Below, in pieces: positions 1 to 8,151 of a DNA stretch of 64,000 nucleotides. The stretch's first letter is position 1, and each line of letters starts with the position of its first letter. A program made the translations under genes and the position numbers. The stretch covers positions 208,281 through 272,280 of the forward strand of contig NZ_SNYJ01000005.1 in assembly GCF_004363045.1 (NCBI RefSeq), given 5' to 3'. A model generated the notes under the pieces. That model did no database searches, had not been told where the DNA came from, and saw nothing but the letters and a program-made list of their open reading frames with translations. Origin of the DNA: Aureibacillus halotolerans (GTDB taxonomy: Bacteria; Bacillota; Bacilli; Bacillales; DSM-28697).

Positions 1-52
1 TGAACAAGGCATTCTTTATGTGCATCCTTTGAAAGAAAAAGAGGTGAGCGTC

Positions 53-697
53 GTGGAAACGGTTATGAATAACCTTGATTTGTACTGGGGGGGCTTTGTC
101 ACTACATTAACAACCTGTGTCATCGCCTTATTGCTAAGCTTTGTGTTAGGATTTTTAATTGCGATTATGCGTGTGTCCACCGTTGGATGGATGCGTTTTA
201 TCTCACGATGGTATGTGGAATTTCTTCGGAACACGCCTCTTCTTGTCCAAGTCTTTATTTTTTATTATGCGCTTCCCACCCTTGAGATTGACTGGCTGAA
301 TTTCGATGGTTTTCAAGCTGGGATGCTCGGTCTAACCTTCTATACAGCAGCGTATATCGCAGAAAATATTCGCTCAGGCATTCAATCTGTGCCTAGTGGG
401 CAGTTGGAGGCATCAAGATCCTCGGGGCTGAGCTATTTGCAATCGATGATTTTTATTATTTTGCCCCAGGCATTTCGTATCGCCACACCACCATTAGGAA
501 ATCAATTTATCAATTTAATTAAGAATTCCGCCGTCCTTGCCTTCTTCGCTGGCGGTGACATTATGTACGTAGCTGATTCATTGCAAAGCTCAGGGGCCGT
601 ATTTCCTGTCTATATAACTGCTGGGATTTTCTACTTAATACTTACAATACCAATGAGTGTCTTTGTCAATTTTCTAGAACGAAAATTAGCCGTGTAA
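53..697 (+). CDS. Polar amino-acid ABC transporter permease (GlnM/HisM family)
   Basis: Membrane permease subunit of an importer for glutamine or another polar amino acid. Hydrophobic segments fill most of the 214 residues, and the cytoplasmic EAA coupling loop that contacts the ATPase is visible as QLEASRSSG at residues 117-125. I start it at GTG 53 because GAGGTGAG lies just upstream; the frame stays open to the window edge, so an earlier start cannot be excluded. It is followed after 13 bases by a second permease of the same family, the arrangement of the B. subtilis glnQHMP operon. The binding protein and ATPase would lie upstream, outside the window. Substrate specificity cannot be read from the sequence. 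Confidence 0.9.
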   Translation: METVMNNLDLYWGGFVTTLTTCVIALLLSFVLGFLIAIMRVSTVGWMRFISRWYVEFLRNTPLLVQVFIFYYALPTLEIDWLNFDGFQAGMLGLTFYTAAYIAENIRSGIQSVPSGQLEASRSSGLSYLQSMIFIILPQAFRIATPPLGNQFINLIKNSAVLAFFAGGDIMYVADSLQSSGAVFPVYITAGIFYLILTIPMSVFVNFLERKLAV

Positions 698-710
698 GGA
701 GGGAGACCGA

Positions 711-1364
711 ATGGAGCATTTCGTTGAAGCGTATCAATGGAGCAATCTGCAATTTTTAGGAAAAGGGTTGTTAATGACGATTGTATTAGCGTTAACAGCT
801 ATCGTTGTGAGTTTTATCATTGGTGGATTGCTTGCTATATTCCGTTACAGTAAAATTCCTGTATTGCGGCAGCTGGCTTTTCTTTATACTGAAATTGTTC
901 GGAACACACCACTCATTTTAATTTTGTTTTTCACCTTTTTTGGATTGCCAGAGTTAGGCTTTGACTTGTCCCTCTTTTGGAAGCTTGCATTAGGGTTAAT
1001 TATCTTTGAAATTTCACAGCTCGCAGAAATTGTTCGTGGCGGATTAAACTCTATTGAAAAAGGGCAAATTGAGGCAGCGCGTTCCCAAGGGGTCAGCTAT
1101 GTGCAGACATTGCAGCACATTATCCTTCCTCAAGCGCTAAAGCGAATGACACCATCCATTGTCAGCCAGTTCATCACCATCGTGAAGGATACGTCGTACA
1201 CCTCCATGTTTGGCTTGCTTGAAGTGCTGAATTCTGCAAAAATTATTTGGAACCAAGATTTTGACTTTATCTTCCCGATTATCATTCTTGTTGCCATTTT
1301 ATATTTTGTTGTAAACTTTGCACTGTCGGCATTAAGTGTTCGCTTGGAAAAGAAGTGGTCGTAA
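711..1364 (+). CDS. Polar amino-acid ABC transporter permease (GlnP/HisQ family)
   Basis: Second permease of the amino-acid importer, 217 residues and several membrane segments. The EAA loop appears as IEAARSQG around residues 120-127. The start ATG 711 has a good AAGGAGGG site at 696-703 that overlaps the stop region of the first permease, so the two are co-translated and probably form a heterodimeric pore. The family handles glutamine, glutamate, cystine, arginine or histidine; nothing here decides among them. It is the last gene of its operon: the next strong signals downstream are hairpins and a gene on the other strand. Confidence 0.9.
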   Translation: MEHFVEAYQWSNLQFLGKGLLMTIVLALTAIVVSFIIGGLLAIFRYSKIPVLRQLAFLYTEIVRNTPLILILFFTFFGLPELGFDLSLFWKLALGLIIFEISQLAEIVRGGLNSIEKGQIEAARSQGVSYVQTLQHIILPQALKRMTPSIVSQFITIVKDTSYTSMFGLLEVLNSAKIIWNQDFDFIFPIIILVAILYFVVNFALSALSVRLEKKWS

Positions 1365-1393
1365 ACTTTTTGCACCAGCCGCTAGGCAAACAA

Positions 1394-1434
1394 CATGCCC
1401 TCGAACCCATGTTGTGAAAGGGTTCGAGAGCATG
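1394..1434. terminator. Strong hairpin downstream of the amino-acid permeases
   Basis: A 15-bp inverted repeat with one mismatch (CATGCCCTCGAACCC at 1394-1408 against 1420-1434) lies 30 bases after the permease stop. There is no clear T tract on the plus strand, so it may stabilise the mRNA end or terminate poorly. Confidence 0.45.
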
Positions 1435-1481
1435 ATAAAACAGCATGTGTATCTATTATTCTGTACTGAAGATGAAAGCAC

Positions 1482-1514
1482 AAAAAAATCACGAGTGCGG
1501 CAACACTCGTGATT
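1482..1514 (-). terminator. Intrinsic terminator of the 61-aa gene
   Basis: Read on the minus strand, an 11-bp perfect stem (AATCACGAGTG and its complement, 6-base loop) is followed by a run of seven T. It ends the minus-strand transcript of the small gene at 1681-1866. Confidence 0.8.
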
Positions 1515-1680
1515 TGAAAAACCGATTCTGAACAGAATTGGCTTAACCTGAAAGGTACTACGTGAAATGCAATTCAAGAGCTGATCCTTTCTCCCAATCG
1601 TCCAGAGAAATTCAGGACTGTAGTGGCCGGCTACCGATCGCCGAACAACATCGCAACACAAACCCCGTCGCGGCAAAAGC

Positions 1681-1866
1681 TTATTTTTTATATCTTTTTG
1701 GATCCCATAGTTCAATTTCGTCTTCTGAGAAATACAGTTGCTGTAAAGCACCAAAGCGAATTAAATATTTTTCTTGTCCTTCGTCAAAGGATACGACAAT
1801 GCCAGGAACACGCTTCATGACCGATTCTGGAACTTCTACGACTTCTCCTACTTTAAACTTATTCAT
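1681..1866 (-). CDS. Small conserved-looking protein, 61 aa, function unknown
   Basis: A short acidic and basic mixed protein beginning MNKFKVGEVVEVPESV. I prefer ATG 1866 over an in-frame GTG nine bases upstream because AAAGAGGTG is correctly placed for the ATG. No membrane segment or signal peptide. The pattern of short hydrophobic stretches separated by turns, with VGEVVEV, GIVVSF and KYLIRFG, resembles small SH3-like beta-barrels, but I cannot assign a family. It has its own consensus promoter about 275 bases upstream and its own terminator, so it is a monocistronic unit with a long leader. Confidence 0.6.
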   Translation of the reverse strand: MNKFKVGEVVEVPESVMKRVPGIVVSFDEGQEKYLIRFGALQQLYFSEDEIELWDPKRYKK

Positions 1867-2134
1867 AAACGACACCTCTTTCGAATGATTGTGTCTCGAC
1901 TACACATAGGTGCAGACAAATGTGGCAAAACCTTTTTTCTCTTAGATCAACATCTGCCTGAAATAAAACAACTCTTCAAACCTCTTATCCACACGATGCA
2001 TAGAATCAAGACGAGTTTGGGATTTGTAAAACTGGCTTGCTAATGGTTCTATCGTATTTCACTGCTCACAGAAACAGAAAATAGGATGCCAATGAAGCCT
2101 GTCATCACTTTTTTATGACAAGTTTTCTTGGCGT
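1867..2134 (-). other. Long 5' leader of the 61-aa gene
   Basis: The minus-strand promoter at 2141-2169 would start transcription near 2134, leaving about 268 untranslated bases before the start codon at 1866. The leader includes a small hairpin (TGTCAT pairing with ATGACA near 2101-2121) and two very short ORFs without ribosome sites. I recognise no known riboswitch or T-box in it. Confidence 0.35.
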
Positions 2135-2140
2135 AATTTC

Positions 2141-2169
2141 ATTATATACTTGCAAAGTTTACTTGTCAA
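2141..2169 (-). promoter_or_regulatory. Consensus sigma-A promoter, minus strand
   Basis: On the minus strand TTGACA (2169-2164), a 17-base spacer and TATAAT (2146-2141): a perfect match to the vegetative consensus. It points toward the 61-aa gene. Confidence 0.8.
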
Positions 2170-2177
2170 ACGATAAT
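2150..2177 (+). promoter_or_regulatory. Possible sigma-A promoter for the acetyltransferase-amidase pair
   Basis: TTGCAA (2150-2155), 16 bases, GATAAT (2172-2177) on the plus strand. It overlaps the minus-strand consensus promoter almost completely, so the two would compete for polymerase. Confidence 0.4.
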
Positions 2178-2312
2178 GAAGAAAAATTGAGAAACGTCTT
2201 TGGAACTGACCAGTGCGGGACCTCATCTTGATTCGTATTATTGACCGCTATCGTAGTTGTTTTTAACGGGTTTGAATTGCAACCCAATTAAAGAGAAAAT
2301 GGTGGGAGAGGT

Positions 2313-3173
2313 GTGGAACAGGTGAACGTCATTTCTTATAAATCTTCAGCAGTGTTTCTAACAGAAAATCGAGAGGTGTTAGAGAACAGAGAAGCAGAAA
2401 ATAGCCTCCTGCTTGGGCTTGCTCAGCTTGCTGTTGACCAGGAAAAAACTGGACAAGAACCCCTTGCACTAGGGAGCTGGCGTGTCGAAAATGAAGCTGG
2501 CGAATCCGTACTGCTCCTTTTTCTGAGTACAAAAAACCTCATTATTGCCTGTGGAACGAGCACACCGTCTAAAGGCGCTTTAGAATCCGCGGTGGCACAG
2601 CTGTTAAATAGCGACCTTCCAGTCTCTGGGATGGTTGGTCCGAGGCCGTTGACAGACGAGTTGGCGGCGCTTTGGGAGACACGCACATCTCATCAAAAAA
2701 CGATCGCAATGAATCAACGTATTTATGAATTGAGAAAGGTGAAACGCTTGCCAGGAATGGGCCGCCTAATACAAGCGGAGCCATCAATGCTCCCGATGGC
2801 TGCAGACTGGACGTTTGCGTTTGGCAGTGTCACAGAAGGCATAACACGGGACGAGGCTGAAAAGCTTGTGCAACAAGGCTATGATCGAAAGCAGCTGTAT
2901 TTTTGGGAACTGGAGGGACGGATTGTCTCGATGGCAAAGGCGGCTCGCCCTACGACCCATAGCATGACGATAGGGCTTGTGTACACACCGCCAGAGCACC
3001 GCAACAACGGCTATGCGTCCTCATGCGTGGCTGCGTTGAGTCAGCAGGTACTGAATCAAGGTTTTCACTATTGTGTACTGTATACCGATCTTTCCAATCC
3101 GACCAGTAACCATATCTATCAAGATATGGGCTATGTGCCTGTCTGCGATTCTGTGCACTATCGCTTTTCCTAA
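2313..3173 (+). CDS. GNAT family N-acetyltransferase, 286 aa
   Basis: Predicted acetyl-CoA dependent acetyltransferase with an unidentified substrate. The C-terminal third carries the GNAT core: LVYTPPEHRNNGYAS is the acetyl-CoA pyrophosphate-binding loop (motif A, Q/RxxGxG/A type), followed by a strand CVLYTD and the terminal SNHIYQDMGYVPV motif B segment. The N-terminal 150 residues are a diverged first domain, as in double-GNAT proteins. The start is uncertain: GTG 2313, or GTG 2322, which is better spaced from GGAGAGGTG. It sits 15-33 bases before the amidase gene and is probably co-transcribed with it. Confidence 0.85.
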   Translation: MEQVNVISYKSSAVFLTENREVLENREAENSLLLGLAQLAVDQEKTGQEPLALGSWRVENEAGESVLLLFLSTKNLIIACGTSTPSKGALESAVAQLLNSDLPVSGMVGPRPLTDELAALWETRTSHQKTIAMNQRIYELRKVKRLPGMGRLIQAEPSMLPMAADWTFAFGSVTEGITRDEAEKLVQQGYDRKQLYFWELEGRIVSMAKAARPTTHSMTIGLVYTPPEHRNNGYASSCVAALSQQVLNQGFHYCVLYTDLSNPTSNHIYQDMGYVPVCDSVHYRFS

Positions 3174-3188
3174 GCATTACAAACTCCA

Positions 3189-4706
3189 ATGATTGTGGTG
3201 ATTGAATTGAATGAACGGGACTATGTACAAGCAGATGCGACACAGCTTGCTAAATGGATTCGAGACAAGGAAGTCTCTTCACTAGAGTTGCTTGAGGCTA
3301 GCATTCGACAGCTGGAAAAGGTGAACCCTGACCTGAACGCGGTCGTCCATGACCGAAGAGGACGAGCATTAGCAGAAGCCCGTTTGCACGAGGACTCTGC
3401 TGAGGGCTTGTTTGCAGGAGTTCCCATGCTTTTAAAGAATTTGTCTCATCGACTTGAAGGGGAAAAGATCACGTCAGGTGCTAGGCTGTTCCGGGACAAT
3501 GTCGCCTCGAAGCACTCTTATTTTGTGAAGGAATGTCAACAGGCGGGGTTTCAGATGCTTGGCCACACGAATACACCAGAGTTCGGTCTGAAAAATATAA
3601 CAGAGCCTGAGCTTTATGGACCGTCAAGAAACCCATGGAACCACGCCTATTCTCCCGGAGGTTCTAGTGGAGGAGCTGCTGCCGCAGTGGCTGGAGGCAT
3701 TGTGCCGCTTGCTGGAGCGAGTGATGGGGGAGGGTCCATTCGCATACCTGCATCGTTCACTGGACTTTTTGGTTTGAAGCCGACAAGGGGACGTACTCCA
3801 GTCGGCCCAGGAATTGGACGACAGTGGCAGGGGGCAGCAGTTGATTTTGTGCTCACCAAAAGTGTTCGAGACAGTGCCGCGATGCTGGACGTGTTGCAAA
3901 CGGAGCAGTTGTCTGCAGCTTTTCTTACTCCACGTTTTCCTGATAAGTATCGTGAGGTCATTGAAAAACCACTCCAAGCGAAATGGAACATAGCCTTCTG
4001 TCTGGAATCCCCTGTAGGGACGCCTGTGTCGGATGAGGCACAAGCGGCTGTAAAGAAAATGGTGCGTTGGATGGAAGAAGAGGGTCATGCTGTCGAAGAG
4101 GTGGCGCCACCGATTGATGGAGTGGATTTGATGAGGCAGTATTACATTATGAATTGCGGAGAAATGGATGCCTTGCTTACAGGCATTGAACATCGTCTTG
4201 GTCGTGCATTGACGGAGGATGATACGGAGTTTGAAGCGTGGATGCTGCGAGCCGCCGGGAAGCACGTTCTCGCCGCCGATTATGCAATGAGCTTAGCCTC
4301 GTGGGACAACGCAGCAGAAAAGATGGACATGTTTCATGAACGATATGATTTCTACATCACGCCCGCCACCGCATCGGCCGCACCGCTCGTCGGTGAGTTG
4401 TCTTGGAATGTCGAGGATCAGGAGCGCTATAGAGATCGGATGCGTCAAGGGGCAAGAATAGATAAGCTAGAGCTCGTCTACGACATGTTTTTGCCGAGTC
4501 TGACGTATACGCCCTTTACGCAGCTAGCGAACTTAACTGGACAGCCTGCCGTGTCACTGCCGCTGCATCAGACTGTCGAAGGGCTGCCCATTGGTGTTCA
4601 AGTGATGAGCAGAAAAGGACAGGAGCACCTCCTTTTGCAGCTTGCTTATCAGCTGGAACAGACGACACTGTGGCAAGGCATGAAGGGAAACCCACATATG
4701 AATTGA
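3189..4706 (+). CDS. Amidase (amidase-signature family)
   Basis: Hydrolase of the amidase-signature family, which cleaves C-N amide bonds. The Ser-cisSer-Lys triad is visible: Lys83 in MLLKN, the cis-Ser in GGSSGG near residues 159-160, and the nucleophile Ser183 in DGGGSIR. The length of 505 residues is usual for the family. It is not likely to be GatA, because no gatC or gatB is adjacent and it is paired with an acetyltransferase instead. No signal peptide, so cytoplasmic. ATG 3189 lacks a clear ribosome site; TTG 3207, preceded by GTGGTGAT, may be the true start. The substrate is unknown. Confidence 0.9.
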   Translation: MIVVIELNERDYVQADATQLAKWIRDKEVSSLELLEASIRQLEKVNPDLNAVVHDRRGRALAEARLHEDSAEGLFAGVPMLLKNLSHRLEGEKITSGARLFRDNVASKHSYFVKECQQAGFQMLGHTNTPEFGLKNITEPELYGPSRNPWNHAYSPGGSSGGAAAAVAGGIVPLAGASDGGGSIRIPASFTGLFGLKPTRGRTPVGPGIGRQWQGAAVDFVLTKSVRDSAAMLDVLQTEQLSAAFLTPRFPDKYREVIEKPLQAKWNIAFCLESPVGTPVSDEAQAAVKKMVRWMEEEGHAVEEVAPPIDGVDLMRQYYIMNCGEMDALLTGIEHRLGRALTEDDTEFEAWMLRAAGKHVLAADYAMSLASWDNAAEKMDMFHERYDFYITPATASAAPLVGELSWNVEDQERYRDRMRQGARIDKLELVYDMFLPSLTYTPFTQLANLTGQPAVSLPLHQTVEGLPIGVQVMSRKGQEHLLLQLAYQLEQTTLWQGMKGNPHMN

Positions 4707-4717
4707 AGGACGACAAA

Positions 4718-4745
4718 AACCCCCCACGTTGGTTACGTGGGGGTT
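4718..4745. terminator. Bidirectional terminator between amidase and oligopeptidase
   Basis: Stem ACCCCCACGT pairing with ACGTGGGGGT around a 5-base loop. On the minus strand it is followed by five T. It separates the convergent amidase and M3 peptidase genes. Confidence 0.8.
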
Positions 4746-4752
4746 GCTGTGC

Positions 4753-6450
4753 TTATAAAGCTTGATCGTCAACACGATCAAGCCAGGTTTGAATGTCTTG
4801 AATCACGGATGACACACAGCCGTCCTCGAAAGGTGATGCGAGGTTCGCCGACGAAACGAGCTCTAGGAAGGAGCGACTGCCCCCAAGCTTGCACAATGCG
4901 AGGTAGTCTGCCCATGCCTGCTCACGGTTGTCGTTCATGCGCTTCCAGAACTGCAACGCACAAATTTGGGCGAGCGTATAATCAATGTAATAAAACGGCA
5001 CTTCATAAATATGAAGCTGTCGCTGCCATAAAGCGCCATTCTCTAAATAATCATTGCCTTCATAGTTCACATGCGGTAAATACGTCGATTCGAGCTTTCG
5101 CCAGGCATCTTTTCGCTGCTGAGGAGTCAGCTCAGGCTGGCTGTAAATGATATGCTGAAATTCATCGACGGCTACGCCATAAGGAATAAACGTCAAGGCA
5201 GAAGCCAGATGATCAAATTTGTACTTCTCTGTGTCCTCTTTGAAGAAATCCTCCATCCACGGCCAGGCGAAAAACTCCATGCTCATTGAGTGAATTTCGG
5301 CAGACTCAGAGGTTGGAAAGTTATATTGAGGCACGTTTAAGGCACGGCTCTCGTACACTTGAAAAGCATGGCCAACCTCGTGGGTTAACACATCCACATC
5401 GCCTGACGTCCCATTGAAATTAGCGAAAATAAACGGCGATTGATAATCGTTAATATAGGTGCAGTAGCCCCCACCTTCTTTTCCTTTCCGGCTCAATACG
5501 TCAAGGAGTTCATTTGATCGCATGAACTGAAAGAATTCAGTGGTTTCAGGAGATAGTTCATTGTACATCTTTTCACCTGTTTGCAGAATCCATTCCGGGT
5601 CACCCTTTGGTGTTGGGTTTCCTGAAGTGAATTGAAAAGACGTATCGTAATAGCGAAGCGTGTCTACACCAATGCGTTTTTCCTGTCGTTGTTTTAACGC
5701 AGTGACGAGCGGAACAATATGCTCTCGCACCTGTTTGCGGAAGGCGTCAACCATTGAGGCGTCATAGTCTGTCCGGCTCATACGCGCATAGCCAAGCTCG
5801 ACGAAATTTTCAAAGCCAAGTTTTTGAGCTATGCTAGTTCGTACTTTTACAAGGTCATCATAAATGCGATCGAGCTGTTCCTCATGAGCGGACATAAAAT
5901 CCGTTTTTGCTCTCGCCGCTTCCTTGCGTACCGTTCGATCTTTATCTTGCTCAAAAGGGGTGAGCTGAGACAGTGTACGCTCCTCCCCCTTGAACTGAAT
6001 TTTGGCCGAAGCAATGAGCTGGGCATATTCGGTAGTGAGCTTGTTTTCTTTTTGCAGGTCAGGAATAACGTCAGGGTGAAAGGTTTTTAGTTTAAGCTCA
6101 GTGAGTCTGAATAGCTGCTTCCCCCATTTCTCTTCAAGCTCGGCACGGAAAGGCGATGCCATAACGGTGTTGTCAAAGGCATTGAGGTGCTCCTCCATTT
6201 GCGGAGAGGCATCATCAAAGTAATCCTTCTCCTGCTTGTAAAAGGCATCATTTGTATCGATCGAATGCCGGATGTACACTAGCTGCTGCTGCGTTTCTAT
6301 TTTGTTCATCAGATCGTTCATTTCTTCCATGAGTGCATCCTGCTCAGTAAAGCTTTGCGCCTGCTTAAACCGTGAAATCAACGTTTTACAAGCCGCTTCA
6401 ATGTCAGCAAGCTGTGGTCGTACATAGGTCATGTCTTGAAATTTAGTCAA
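4753..6450 (-). CDS. M3 family oligoendopeptidase (PepF-like), 565 aa
   Basis: Cytoplasmic zinc metallopeptidase that cleaves short peptides. The gluzincin motif HEVGH lies at about residues 357-361 (LTHEVGHAFQVYESR), followed by the downstream glutamate ligand region SESAEIHSMSMEF. Size and motif spacing match the 550-570 residue bacterial M3B oligoendopeptidases. I place the start at TTG 6450, because AGGAAGGTG lies seven bases upstream, rather than at an ATG 45 bases earlier that has no ribosome site. It is monocistronic, with the terminator at 4718-4745. No signal peptide. Confidence 0.92.
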   Translation of the reverse strand: MTKFQDMTYVRPQLADIEAACKTLISRFKQAQSFTEQDALMEEMNDLMNKIETQQQLVYIRHSIDTNDAFYKQEKDYFDDASPQMEEHLNAFDNTVMASPFRAELEEKWGKQLFRLTELKLKTFHPDVIPDLQKENKLTTEYAQLIASAKIQFKGEERTLSQLTPFEQDKDRTVRKEAARAKTDFMSAHEEQLDRIYDDLVKVRTSIAQKLGFENFVELGYARMSRTDYDASMVDAFRKQVREHIVPLVTALKQRQEKRIGVDTLRYYDTSFQFTSGNPTPKGDPEWILQTGEKMYNELSPETTEFFQFMRSNELLDVLSRKGKEGGGYCTYINDYQSPFIFANFNGTSGDVDVLTHEVGHAFQVYESRALNVPQYNFPTSESAEIHSMSMEFFAWPWMEDFFKEDTEKYKFDHLASALTFIPYGVAVDEFQHIIYSQPELTPQQRKDAWRKLESTYLPHVNYEGNDYLENGALWQRQLHIYEVPFYYIDYTLAQICALQFWKRMNDNREQAWADYLALCKLGGSRSFLELVSSANLASPFEDGCVSSVIQDIQTWLDRVDDQAL

Positions 6451-6785
6451 TGTGTTCACCTTCCTGAAATAGACGTCATTAGACCTTTTTCGCACGTATC
6501 CCTGCTTTTCCTGCTTTTTAGTGAATTAATTTGGTAGTGGGGGGATGAGTAAGACGGTTCAATACGTCGGTTTGGTACCGCTGAAAAGGTGCCTCATATG
6601 GAAGAGCGCCCATGCGTTTCGCCAAATGAGGACGACAATGTTGGTAAGATGCAACTGCCTGACACAATGCCGAAACGTGTGTATGAGACAAAGGAAGAGG
6701 GCAGATGATCACGGTATCAAGCGATGGTTTTTTGGTCTTTTTTTTGTTTTTTTAAACTAATTAAATAGTGAAAATAATACTACAT
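6451..6785. other. Intergenic region, no confident gene
   Basis: Between the peptidase start and the carnitine operon control region. A 64-codon frame on the minus strand (6518-6712) contains a YQHCRPHLAKRMG-like stretch faintly reminiscent of a transposase C-terminus, but it has no ribosome site and I do not call it. Confidence 0.3.
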
Positions 6786-6827
6786 CCTATCGTTATATGA
6801 CGAGATAGTGAGGATATATACGATAGG
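6786..6827. promoter_or_regulatory. Long inverted repeat, candidate operator of the carnitine operon
   Basis: Arms CCTATCGTTATAT and ATATATACGATAGG pair over 13 bp with a single inserted T. It lies just upstream of the likely promoter of the opuC-like genes, a position suitable for the GbsR-type regulator encoded in the same operon. Binding by that regulator is inference. Confidence 0.5.
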
Positions 6828-6839
6828 TGAACGTAAAGT

Positions 6840-6868
6840 TTGTACAATAAAAATTATACAAGTTGTAT
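6840..6868 (+). promoter_or_regulatory. Probable promoter of the carnitine operon
   Basis: TTGTAC (6840-6845), 17 bases, TTGTAT (6863-6868) in very AT-rich DNA. A second, short inverted repeat (TTGTACA against TATACAA, 6840-6861) overlaps the spacer. The leader to the first start codon is about 100 bases. Confidence 0.5.
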
Positions 6869-6977
6869 ATAGTATATGAAACTATTTGGACGTTTGGTTA
6901 TCGCGTCATCTTCTTTATACTTTAAAAAGCGGAGTCGAAAAAAGTTGAAAAATGTTGAAAAACATCGATGGAGGTTT

Positions 6978-8138
6978 ATGTCATTGTTAGAGTTTAAGAA
7001 TGTAACGAAGAAATATACGGACGGAACAATCGCCGTCAAAGAGTTGAATTTGAAAATCAATAAAGGTGAATTTGTCTGTTTTATCGGTCCCAGTGGCTGC
7101 GGAAAGACGACGACGATGAAAATGGTAAATCGCCTGATTGATGTTTCAAATGGGTCGATCTTGGTCGATGGCAAAGATATTAAACAGCAGAATTCAGTGG
7201 AATTGAGAAGATCAATGGGCTATGTCATCCAGCAAATCGGCTTAATGCCTCATATGACCATTAAGGAAAATATCGTTCTGGTGGGGACATTGCTGAAGTG
7301 GTCGACAGATAAAAAAGATGAGCGAGCCAAGGAATTGCTGAAGCTCGTTGATATGTCAGAAGAGTACCTGGACAAATATCCGCATGAACTAAGCGGCGGA
7401 CAGCAGCAACGGATTGGTGTGCTTAGGGCGCTTGCGGCGAATCCGCCATTAATTTTGATGGACGAGCCATTTGGTGCGCTGGACCCTATCACAAGAGATT
7501 CACTGCAGGATGAATTCAAAAAATTGCAAAAAGAATTGCATAAAACCATTGTGTTTGTCACGCATGACATGGATGAGGCGATTAAGCTTGCCGATAAAGT
7601 GGTGATTATGCGTGATGGTGAAATTGTACAAGCTGATACGCCAGAGGAAATTTTAAGAAACCCTGCAAACAAATTTGTGGAGGATTTCCTTGGAAGAGAC
7701 CTACTCATTCAGGGAAGACCGGATGTGACAACAGTCAGCCAAGTGATGGAAAAACATCCGATTGTTGTGGCAACAGGGACATCATTGAAGGACGCCATTT
7801 CCACGATGCAAGGAAAACGCGTCGATTCTCTTCTGATCGTGAACGCCAATAACGAGTTACAGGGTTATGTGAATATAGAAACAATCCACCAGAATTATAA
7901 AAAGGCAGAAACGGTAGATGAAGTGTTGAACAAAGACGTATTGGCTGTAAACGCGGAGAGTTTGCTGCGTGATACGATTCGAAAAATTCTCCGTCGAAAT
8001 GCTTCCTATGTACCCGTAGTCAATGATCATAACCAGTTGGAAGGCATTGTCACGCGCGCAACATTGACCAATGTGGTTTATGACACCATTTGGGGTGACG
8101 GAACGGAGCTTGAAGAAATCGTAAAGGCAGCAGAATAG
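6978..8138 (+). CDS. opuCA: Osmoprotectant/carnitine ABC importer, ATP-binding subunit with CBS domains
   Basis: ATPase of a quaternary-amine importer, close to B. subtilis OpuCA/OpuBA. Walker A GPSGCGKTT at residues 37-45, signature LSGGQQQR at 138-145, Walker B LILMDEP at 158-164, then a C-terminal tandem CBS module (about 257-380) that in this family senses ionic strength. Length 386 aa against about 380 in B. subtilis. ATG 6978 is only three bases from GGAGG; TTG 6984 (start LLEFKNV) is better spaced and may be correct. First gene of an operon with the permeases, binding protein, a GbsR-like regulator and carnitine-degrading enzymes, which points to carnitine as substrate. Confidence 0.93.
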   Translation: MSLLEFKNVTKKYTDGTIAVKELNLKINKGEFVCFIGPSGCGKTTTMKMVNRLIDVSNGSILVDGKDIKQQNSVELRRSMGYVIQQIGLMPHMTIKENIVLVGTLLKWSTDKKDERAKELLKLVDMSEEYLDKYPHELSGGQQQRIGVLRALAANPPLILMDEPFGALDPITRDSLQDEFKKLQKELHKTIVFVTHDMDEAIKLADKVVIMRDGEIVQADTPEEILRNPANKFVEDFLGRDLLIQGRPDVTTVSQVMEKHPIVVATGTSLKDAISTMQGKRVDSLLIVNANNELQGYVNIETIHQNYKKAETVDEVLNKDVLAVNAESLLRDTIRKILRRNASYVPVVNDHNQLEGIVTRATLTNVVYDTIWGDGTELEEIVKAAE

Positions 8139-8151
8139 GTGGTGTATGGTA

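Noticed and set aside
1562..2043. Plus-strand ORFs of 65-108 codons opposite the 61-aa gene
   Set aside because: They lack ribosome sites and are antisense to a gene with promoter, start signal and terminator on the minus strand.
3624..4265. 213-codon minus-strand frame inside the amidase gene
   Set aside because: Shadow frame: low-complexity Cys/His/Arg-rich translation, no ribosome site, entirely within a gene with an intact catalytic triad on the other strand.
3189..4706. Calling the amidase GatA
   Set aside because: No gatB or gatC neighbours, and its partner is an acetyltransferase; generic amidase is what the sequence supports.
6518..6712. Minus-strand 64-codon frame with a YQHCRPHLAKRMG stretch resembling a transposase C-terminus
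   Set aside because: No ribosome site, no DDE motif and no further transposase homology in other frames; similarity is too short to call.
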